Below are positions 1-5,036 of a stretch of DNA of 9,639 nt, piece by piece (the first letter of the stretch is position 1; each line of letters opens with the position of its first letter). The stretch covers positions 1-9,639 of the forward strand of contig JAJYJF010000052.1 of assembly GCA_021796375.1 (NCBI GenBank), read 5' to 3'. The DNA comes from Chloroflexota bacterium. GTDB taxonomy: Bacteria > Chloroflexota > Anaerolineae > Anaerolineales > Anaerolineaceae. A program made the translations under genes and the position numbers. The notes under the pieces are model-generated. The model was not told where the DNA came from, did no database searches, and was given only the letters and a program-made list of their open reading frames with translations.

Positions 1-2
1 CC

Positions 3-665
3 GGGGCCCCGGAAGCCGCGGCGTCCCCTACCCCGGCCGGCAAATCGGCCGCTCCGGTTGGGACCGGCGCGGCCCCCACGCCGCCCCCGACCGGCTCCTC
101 CCCGGCCGCCAGCCCCGCCGTGGAGGCGGCCGTCAGCGCGCTGGCCAGCGCGCTCAACCTGCCGCCCTCCCAGATCCGGGTGGTCTCGGCTGACCCGCAC
201 CAATGGCCGGACGGCTGCCTGGGACTGCCAGGCCCGGGCGAGATGTGCGCCATGCACGTTGTCCCCGGCTACCGGGTGGTGCTCCAGGCCGGCGGCGCGA
301 CCTACACCTACCGCACCGACCAGGTGGGCGACGAGGTCCGCGCTGAAAACCCGGCCGGCACGCCGGGCTCGCCCCAGACCCCTGCCGGGGCAGCCGCCCC
401 GGGGGCGGTCAAGCTGCCCCCGGCGGTCCTGGACCGCCTCGCCGCCCTGCTGAAGCTGACCCCGGCGGATCTCAAGGTGGTCCAGGCTGAGTCCGTCCTG
501 TGGCGGGACGGCTGCCTGGGGGTTTCCACCCCCGGGATGATGTGCGCCCAGGTGATAACCCCCGGCTACCGGGTGGTTGTCAGCGCGGGCGGAAAGCAGT
601 ACGAGTTTCACACCGACCAGAGCGGCTCGGCCATCCGCCAGGCGCCCCCCGCCGCGGGCTCGTGA
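3..665 (+). CDS. Secreted two-repeat protein, 3' part only (5' end outside window)
   Basis: The reading frame is open from the left edge and ends at TGA 663-665, so the true start lies outside the window. A GTG at 120 is in frame but falls inside a Pro/Ala/Thr/Ser-rich stretch (about 3-119) that looks like a linker after a signal or lipoprotein peptide, so I do not take it as the start. Two homologous domains follow, roughly 141-347 and 426-641, separated by a second Pro/Gly/Ala linker. Each carries the pattern L-x-L-x-P, W-x-DGCLG, PG-x-MCA, PGYRVV, AGG-x-x-Y, x-TDQ-x-G. By eye they are about half identical, and each has two conserved Cys (codons about 216 and 246 in the first, 513 and 543 in the second), plausibly a disulfide outside the cytoplasm. 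I recognise this domain type from secreted proteins of Chloroflexota and some cyanobacteria but know no biochemical function. It is not evidently linked to the transport genes downstream. Confidence 0.8.
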   Translation, partial: GAPEAAASPTPAGKSAAPVGTGAAPTPPPTGSSPAASPAVEAAVSALASALNLPPSQIRVVSADPHQWPDGCLGLPGPGEMCAMHVVPGYRVVLQAGGATYTYRTDQVGDEVRAENPAGTPGSPQTPAGAAAPGAVKLPPAVLDRLAALLKLTPADLKVVQAESVLWRDGCLGVSTPGMMCAQVITPGYRVVVSAGGKQYEFHTDQSGSAIRQAPPAAGS

Positions 666-666
666 G

Positions 667-686
667 CCGCTCCCCGGGAGGAGCGG
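667..686 (+). repeat. GC-rich hairpin just after the stop codon
   Basis: Arms CCGCTCC (667-673) and GGAGCGG (680-686) form a 7-bp perfect stem with a 6-base loop, starting two bases after the stop codon of the secreted-protein gene. No T-run follows. The same arm sequences recur at 732-756, so alternative pairings between the two hairpins are possible. Confidence 0.55.
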
Positions 687-731
687 TGCCGGGGGCGGGG
701 TGATTTCGCCCATGCGAGCACCCTCCGGGGG

Positions 732-763
732 GGAGCGGGCTGGGTTGCGCCGCTCCGCCTTTT
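732..763 (+). terminator. Probable intrinsic terminator of the secreted-protein gene
   Basis: Arms GGAGCGG (732-738) and CCGCTCC (750-756) form a perfect 7-bp GC-rich stem with an 11-base loop, followed by GCC and a short T-run (760-763). It lies about 70 bases after the stop codon. The T-run is short and offset by three bases, so termination strength is uncertain. Confidence 0.5.
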
Positions 764-967
764 GATTTCCCTGCACCCCAACCGCAGCCGGTCCCTCTGG
801 TATTTCGTTTCGTTTCGAGCTGCTATCTATTTACGCACGTTGGGGGAAACGAAAACAGGCACTTCACGGCACTTTCACCGGCAGAATACTGGTCGTCGGG
901 CCGGCCACGCCTCGGGGAACCGGCGGGCCGTGAGTGGTTTGAACCCGCCGTGATCTCAGGAGGGAAA
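764..967. other. Intergenic, no gene recognised; TTTCG direct repeats with a matching inverted arm
   Basis: I see no coding sequence here. The notable structure is a run of TTTCG units at 803-817, whose 9-mer TTTCGTTTC is perfectly complementary to GAAACGAAA at 846-854, giving a possible 9-bp hairpin with a loop of about 29 bases. No convincing sigma70 promoter is visible. A good ribosome-binding site (GGAGGG, 959-964) precedes the ATG at 968. Confidence 0.4.
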
Positions 968-1830
968 ATGCCAGCGGTTTATCAACCCCAACTCATGCGC
1001 CTGGAATGCCGCCCTTGGTTTCGGGAGGGAGGAGCTGACCGAAGCCGCCGAGCGCCAGATTCGCCAGCTGCCGTTCAGCTCGATGTGGGGCAGCACTCAT
1101 CCAAAAGCGATCGAACTGGGGGCAAAGCTGATCGAGATCACCTCTGGGAACTTCGCCCACGTTTACCTGGGCGCCGATGGCTCCGAAGCGACCGAAACCG
1201 CCTTGAAGCTCGCCCGGAACTTCCACCGCCTGAGCCAATCCCCGCGGGACCGGGGCCGCTTCAAGATCATCTCCTTGAAGGGCAGCTACCACGGCCTGGG
1301 GTTCGGCGGGGTCAGCGCTGCCGGATCGGATGAGCTGTGCAGCAGCTTTGGCCCTCTTCTTCCGGGGTTCATCTCGATCGAGCCGCCTTACTGCTACCGC
1401 TGCCCGTACCGCCACGAGCAGTACCCGGACTGCGGTCTGGAATGCGCCGAAGAGCTGGATCGCGTCATCCGGGCAGAGCAACCCCAGACGGTGGCGGCGT
1501 TTATCCTCGAGCCGGTGATGGGCGAACACGGCGTGATCGCGGGTCCTCCCGAATATTACCAGCGGATCGGGAAAATCTGCCGTGAACACGGCATGCTGCT
1601 GATTGCCGACGAGGTGACCACCGGGTTCGGACGCATCGGAAAGTGGTTTGCCTCTCAGGATTAGGAGGTCCAGCCCGATATCCTCTGCCTGGGGAAGATT
1701 ATCTCGGGCGGCTACCTGCCGCTCTCGGCAATGCTGGCCACAGATGAGCTCTTCAAGCGCTTCAAGTGTGCGCGTTTCAAGAGCGGCTCGACCAATTCCG
1801 GGCACTCGGTGAGCGCGGCGGTTGGGGCGC
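968..1830 (+). pseudogene. Class III (PLP-dependent) aminotransferase, decayed
   Basis: In the frame of 1083-1661 the translation shows clear class III aminotransferase features: a WN-x-ALGFGREEL segment near 1002-1037, WGSTHP, LGADGSEATETALKLAR (about 1170-1220), SYHG, EPVMGEHG, and the PLP-pyridine Asp motif LLIADEVTTGFGR (Asp codon 1608-1610). Three lesions are visible. First, the only start with a ribosome-binding site, ATG 968, is in a different frame from the homology, the proper frame has a TGA at 951, and about 50 N-terminal residues are missing. Second, an in-frame TAG at 1662-1664 interrupts the protein; homology continues directly afterwards ([23 protein letters not shown]-lysine codon 1695-1697). 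Third, recognisable homology stops at about 1830 ([16 protein letters not shown]), losing the C-terminal third, beside a small perfect hairpin (1826-1840). Many members of this family are omega-amino acid transaminases; given the neighbours, the intact ancestor may have acted on a nitrogen-compound degradation product, but that is inference. Confidence 0.88.
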
Positions 1831-1840
1831 AAAGTGCGCC
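1826..1840 (+). repeat. Small perfect hairpin at the pseudogene breakpoint
   Basis: GGCGCA (1826-1831) and TGCGCC (1835-1840) pair perfectly around a 3-base loop, exactly where recognisable aminotransferase sequence ends. Hairpins can promote deletion by replication slippage. Whether this one caused the loss of the 3' end cannot be told from this sequence alone. Confidence 0.45.
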
Positions 1841-2300
1841 AGGCGCGAGAGCTGGCAGCATCCCAGGTATTCGCCGGCGGGTGAGCCAAAGCGCCGGAAC
1901 GAAGCCCGGTCTGCCTCGTTCCGGCATTACCCTGACTGGCACACCCAATCTGGTAGGGTCGTCTCCCGTGCTATCATGTATAATGGATTTGGACAAAGGC
2001 TGAGCGCCGGCGTTCTCCATTGATCTCAACCGATCTTACCAACCCGCGTTTCGCAAGTGCGTGCTTCGAGACACGAGTTGTTGCCCATCCTGAACGAAGG
2101 GAGGAGCCCGCGGCCCGCTCTCGCTGTGGCTCGGCTGCAACCGTCCCCAGAGAACCTGACCGCAGCGGTGCACACCGCATCCCCGAGACAGCTTTCTGCC
2201 TGACCTCATCTACGGATCTGGACCTGATTGTGAAGATCGCAGCCCCGCATTTAACCGGCTGTGGATCCGCTCAAATCAACCGTTGCAGAAGGAGAGTATC
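1841..2300. other. Intergenic, about 460 bases without a recognisable gene
   Basis: None of the open frames here resembles a protein I know; all look like chance frames in GC-rich DNA. A perfect 10-bp inverted repeat is present: GCCGGAACGA (1893-1902) and TCGTTCCGGC (1916-1925), loop 13 bases, no T-run after it. A TATAAT at 1979-1984 could be a -10 element for the downstream amidohydrolase but lacks a good -35 box. The stretch may be the remains of the aminotransferase 3' end plus a long leader. Confidence 0.4.
1893..1925 (+). repeat. Perfect 10-bp inverted repeat
   Basis: GCCGGAACGA (1893-1902) is the exact reverse complement of TCGTTCCGGC (1916-1925), with a 13-base loop. No T-run follows on the + strand, so it does not look like an intrinsic terminator. 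It lies between the pseudogene and the amidohydrolase. Confidence 0.5.
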
Positions 2301-3539
2301 ATGGCAAGTGAGTACGATCTGATCGTTCGCAAAGCGCAGCTCCGCAGCCGCCCCGCGGGTTCCCTGGTAGATATCGGCATCTCGAAGGGGAAGATCGAAG
2401 CAATGGCCGCCGGGCTGGCCGCGAGCGCCGCCCGGGAGCTGGATGCGGGGGGCGGCCTGGTGACCGAGTCGTTCGTCAATCCCCACCTCCACCTGTGCAA
2501 GGTCTACACGCTCCAGATGATGGATGAAGAGGCGCTCAAAGATTATCACGGCGCCGACATGGGCAAAGCCATGAACGCCATCGAGCTGGCCGCGCGCGTC
2601 AAGGCTAACTACGCCGAGAGCTGGATCATCAAGAACGTCCGCCGCGCGCTGTGCGACGCGGTGCGCTACGGCTGCACCCACATCCGCGCTTTCGCCGATG
2701 TGGACAGCAAGGCCCGCCTGGAGGGCGTTAAAGCCCTGATTCGCGCCCGCGAGGAGTTCAAAGGCCTGGTCGACGTGCAGGTGGTGGCCTTCGCCCAGGA
2801 CGGGATCGTCCGCGAGCCGGGCGCCAGGCAGCTCATGCGCCAGGCCATGGAGCTGGGCGCCGATGTCGCCGGCGGCATCCCGTGGATCGAGTACACCGAC
2901 GCCGATATCGCCGAGCACGTGCGCGCCATCTTCGACCTGGCCGTGGAGTTCGACAAAGACGTCTCCATGCTGGTCGACGACGCCGGCGACCCCGGCCTGC
3001 GCTCCCTGGAGGTCATGGCCCTCGAGACGATCCAGCGCGGCTGGACCGGCCGCTCGCTGGCCCACCACGCCCGCGCTATGGCCCTCTATCCCACCCCGTA
3101 CTTCCAGAAGGTTGCCGCGCTGCTGCGCAAGGCCGGCATGGGCGTGGTCACCGACCCGCACACCGGCCCGCTGCATGCCCGCGTCCGGGACCTGCTGGCC
3201 GAGGGCAACCTGGTGATGCTCGGCCAGGATGACATTTCCGACGCGTACTACCCGTTCGGCCGCAACGACATGCTGGAGGTCGCCTTCCTCGCGTCGCACA
3301 TGCTCTGGTTCACCGCCGCCTCTGACATCGAGACCCTCTACGACATGATCACCACCCGCCCGGCGAAGGCGATGAACCTCAAAGAGTACGGCCTGAAGGA
3401 AGGCGTGACCGCCAATTTGGTGGTGATGAAGCAGAACTCGGTCGTCGAGGCCATGCGCTACCACGAGGAGCCCAGGTTCGTGATCAGCCACGGCAAGCTG
3501 GTGGAACCGGGCGCCGCGGAAGCGCTGGCCGCCGCCTGA
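2301..3539 (+). CDS. Cytosine-deaminase-like amidohydrolase (metal-dependent hydrolase), 412 aa
   Basis: This is an amidohydrolase-superfamily enzyme of the cytosine deaminase (CodA) branch, expected in the cytoplasm. ATG 2301 follows AAGGAG (2289-2294) at ideal spacing; the upstream TTG 2283 overlaps that site and is rejected. The colinear match to CodA includes VNPHLHL (metal motif HxH, H62/H64), DVQVVAFAQDGI (158-169), GADVAGGIP (186-194), LAHHARAM (H256, matching CodA H246), LGQDDISDAYYPFG (D310, matching CodA D313) and a C-terminal TTRPAKAMNL...GVTANLVV segment. Length is near the usual 410-430 aa. Two positions differ. Where CodA has HCDE (metal ligand H214, catalytic E217), this protein has L224-V-D-D227, so His becomes Leu and Glu becomes Asp; the GHDD motif is GQDD. 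A hydrolytic role is likely, but cytosine as substrate is doubtful. The next genes encode a nucleoside-type importer, which suggests action on an imported N-heterocycle. Confidence 0.88.
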   Translation: MASEYDLIVRKAQLRSRPAGSLVDIGISKGKIEAMAAGLAASAARELDAGGGLVTESFVNPHLHLCKVYTLQMMDEEALKDYHGADMGKAMNAIELAARVKANYAESWIIKNVRRALCDAVRYGCTHIRAFADVDSKARLEGVKALIRAREEFKGLVDVQVVAFAQDGIVREPGARQLMRQAMELGADVAGGIPWIEYTDADIAEHVRAIFDLAVEFDKDVSMLVDDAGDPGLRSLEVMALETIQRGWTGRSLAHHARAMALYPTPYFQKVAALLRKAGMGVVTDPHTGPLHARVRDLLAEGNLVMLGQDDISDAYYPFGRNDMLEVAFLASHMLWFTAASDIETLYDMITTRPAKAMNLKEYGLKEGVTANLVVMKQNSVVEAMRYHEEPRFVISHGKLVEPGAAEALAAA

Positions 3540-3567
3540 GCCGGGTTCCAGGTTCGATTTTCCATGG

Positions 3568-3597
3568 GGTTGGAGCGGCAGAAACCCCGCTCCAGCC
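3568..3597 (+). repeat. 11-bp hairpin between amidohydrolase and binding-protein genes
   Basis: GGTTGGAGCGG (3568-3578) pairs with CCGCTCCAGCC (3587-3597), one G-U pair, loop of 8 bases. It begins about 28 bases after the amidohydrolase stop. No T-run follows, so it is more likely an mRNA-stabilising or processing structure than a terminator. Its core GGAGCGG/CCGCTCC is the same as in the hairpins at 667-686 and 732-756. Confidence 0.55.
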
Positions 3598-3616
3598 GGA
3601 CGTTCGAGCGCTCAAC

Positions 3617-3627
3617 AAGGAGGTGAT
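3617..3627 (+). promoter_or_regulatory. Perfect extended Shine-Dalgarno with no matching start codon
   Basis: AAGGAGGTGAT is fully complementary to the typical bacterial 16S rRNA 3' tail over 11 bases. No ATG, GTG or TTG lies 5-12 bases downstream. A CTG at 3636-3638 is in frame with the binding-protein gene (open from there to ATG 3714). The binding protein has its own good site at 3704-3710, so the role of this element is unclear. Confidence 0.45.
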
Positions 3628-3713
3628 CCCCAGACCTGATTTTCAGCCCGTGGAGATGGGCTCAAACGAAGCGTTGTTTTTCCAGACCAGACCGTTCGTC
3701 ATTGGAGGAGAGC

Positions 3714-4742
3714 ATGAAAACCGTTCGGGTCGTTTCGTTCGCAATGCTGGTACTGTTCCTGGCAGGCATTCTGGCCAGCTGCGCGCCGGCCACCCCTGCC
3801 CCCACCCAGGCGCCCGCTGCGGCCGCAAAAATAAAGGTCTTCGGCGCCTTCGCTACCCCCATTGAGGAGCCGTGGGATGGTGTGATCCACGCCAGCCTGA
3901 ACAAGCTCAAGGAAGCCGGCACCATCGACTACACCTATACCGAAAACATCGGCACCGCTTCCGACATGGAGCGCGTGCTGACCCAGGTCGCCGACCAGCA
4001 GAAACCCGACATCATCTTCGGGGATGCCTTCGGGAGCGAAGAGGCTGTCCGCCGCGTGGCCGCCAAGTACCCGAAGATCGCTTTCGTCTTTGGCTCGGGC
4101 GGCGGCCCGGCGGATCCCAACCTATCCGTTTTCGATAACTGGATCCACGAGCCGGCCTACCTGTGCGGGATGATCGCCGGCGGGATGACCAAATCCAACA
4201 AGATTGGGGTCGTCGCCGCCATGCCGATCCCCGAGGTCGACCGCCTGATCAACGCCTTTATCGAGGGCGCTAAATCGACCAACCCGAATGCCAAGGTGAT
4301 GGTGAGCTTCATCAACAGCTTCTTCGACCCCGCCGCGGCGAAAGAGGCCGCCCTGGCCCAGATCGACCAGGGCGTGGATATCCTCTACGCCGAGCGCGAC
4401 GGCGTCATTGAGGCGGCTAAGGAGAAAGGCCTGTACGCTTTCGGGAACATGAGCGACCAGTCCGCCGAAGCCCCGGCTTACGTCCTCACCGGCCCGGTCT
4501 GGAACATGGACCCGACCGTCAACTACGTGATCAGCCAGGTCAAAGCCGGAACCTACACCGCCCAGGACCTGAAGGACTTCAGCATGATGGCCAAGGGCGG
4601 CGCTTCGCTGGCCCCCTTCCACGGCCTGGACAGCAAGATCCCGGCCGACCTGCTGAAGAAGGTCCAGGATGCCGAAGCCCAGATCAAGAGCGGCAACCTG
4701 CGCGTCGACATCAACGAGGGCCAGCCGCAAGCAGTCAACTAG
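3714..4742 (+). CDS. BMP/PnrA-family ABC transporter substrate-binding lipoprotein, 342 aa
   Basis: This is the solute receptor of an ABC importer, tethered to the outer face of the cytoplasmic membrane. ATG 3714 follows GGAGGAG (3704-3710). The protein begins with a basic n-region and a hydrophobic segment ending in a lipobox, LAGILASC, with lipid-modified C23, then a Pro/Ala/Thr linker (24-38). The mature part matches the BMP family (Bmp, Med, PnrA): PWDGVIHASLNKL, DMERVLTQVADQQKPDIIFGDAFG (84-107), the NWIHEPAYLCGMIAGGMTKSNKIG region (142-165), PIPEVDRLINAFIEGAK (171-187) and AERDGVIEAAKEKG (226-239). Characterised family members bind purine nucleosides, while some relatives bind other ligands, so the ligand here is uncertain. 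The length (342 aa) is normal for the family. It is preceded by the amidohydrolase on the same strand and followed, after 294 bases, by the ATPase and permeases that should complete the transporter. Confidence 0.93.
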   Translation: MKTVRVVSFAMLVLFLAGILASCAPATPAPTQAPAAAAKIKVFGAFATPIEEPWDGVIHASLNKLKEAGTIDYTYTENIGTASDMERVLTQVADQQKPDIIFGDAFGSEEAVRRVAAKYPKIAFVFGSGGGPADPNLSVFDNWIHEPAYLCGMIAGGMTKSNKIGVVAAMPIPEVDRLINAFIEGAKSTNPNAKVMVSFINSFFDPAAAKEAALAQIDQGVDILYAERDGVIEAAKEKGLYAFGNMSDQSAEAPAYVLTGPVWNMDPTVNYVISQVKAGTYTAQDLKDFSMMAKGGASLAPFHGLDSKIPADLLKKVQDAEAQIKSGNLRVDINEGQPQAVN

Positions 4743-4757
4743 CTCGCTGGTATATTT

Positions 4758-4789
4758 GTGTAGGGGCACAGCATGCCGTGCCCCTACAC
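4758..4789 (+). repeat. Palindromic intergenic element 1 (32 bp)
   Basis: GTGTAGGGGCAC (4758-4769) and GTGCCCCTACAC (4778-4789) are exact reverse complements. Between them lie A4770, the self-complementary GCATGC (4771-4776) and C4777, so the whole element is a palindrome with one A/C mismatch. It starts 15 bases after the binding-protein stop. Related GTAGGGGC...GCCCCTAC palindromes are, to my recollection, abundant between genes in several Chloroflexota; that is not verified here. No T-run follows, but it may stabilise or attenuate the mRNA. Confidence 0.75.
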
Positions 4790-4847
4790 TACAAGAAACG
4801 CCATCTTTCATGCTGATTTACCGTGAGTTCGGGATAAGCCGATACGC

Positions 4848-4883
4848 CATCCCACCCGAAAGGCGCGCCCTTCGGGTGGGATG
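4848..4883 (+). repeat. Palindromic intergenic element 2 (36 bp)
   Basis: CATCCCACCCGAA (4848-4860) and TTCGGGTGGGATG (4871-4883) are exact reverse complements around A4861, the self-complementary GGCGCGCC (4862-4869) and C4870. The design is the same as element 1: two long arms, one A/C mismatch, and a palindromic core. No T-run follows. It lies in the gap between the binding-protein and ATPase genes. Confidence 0.75.
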
Positions 4884-4993
4884 ACATGGAATAATTACCC
4901 GAATTGACGTTAATCGACCCATGATCGATCGTTGCGCCGGGTCATCCAGAAGGCTGGCGAATAGGATTGGTATCTTAAGAAAATAAGCGGCGC

Positions 4994-5005
4994 CAGCGCG
5001 CGCTG
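4994..5005 (+). repeat. 12-bp perfect palindrome upstream of the ATPase gene
   Basis: CAGCGCGCGCTG is its own reverse complement and ends 31 bases before the ATPase start. It could be an operator half or a chance GC-rich palindrome; nothing else supports a function. Confidence 0.3.
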
Positions 5006-5036
5006 TGCGGATCCCAAGTGATTTGATAGGAACCTG

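Noticed and set aside
1979..1984. TATAAT as the promoter of the amidohydrolase
   Set aside because: The -10 is perfect but there is no -35 match and no properly spaced TGn extension, so it is kept only as a remark in the intergenic entry.
2283..2300. TTG 2283 as the amidohydrolase start
   Set aside because: It overlaps the ribosome-binding site that serves ATG 2301, and the extra residues are not part of the family.
2863..3232. Long open frames overlapping the amidohydrolase in other frames and on the minus strand
   Set aside because: Their Arg/Pro/Ala-rich or low-complexity translations are typical of shadow frames in high-GC coding DNA. The amidohydrolase frame has motifs throughout.
3636..3713. 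N-terminal extension of the binding protein from CTG 3636
   Set aside because: ATG 3714 has its own GGAGGAG site and gives a normal-length lipoprotein signal with the lipobox at residue 23. An extension would bury the signal peptide.
4758..4883. The two palindromes as intrinsic terminators
   Set aside because: Neither is followed by a T-run on either strand. Another structural or repetitive role is more likely.
4904..4932. TTGACG as a -35 box for the ATPase-permease genes
   Set aside because: No acceptable -10 hexamer lies 16-18 bases downstream (GATCGT at the 17-base position).
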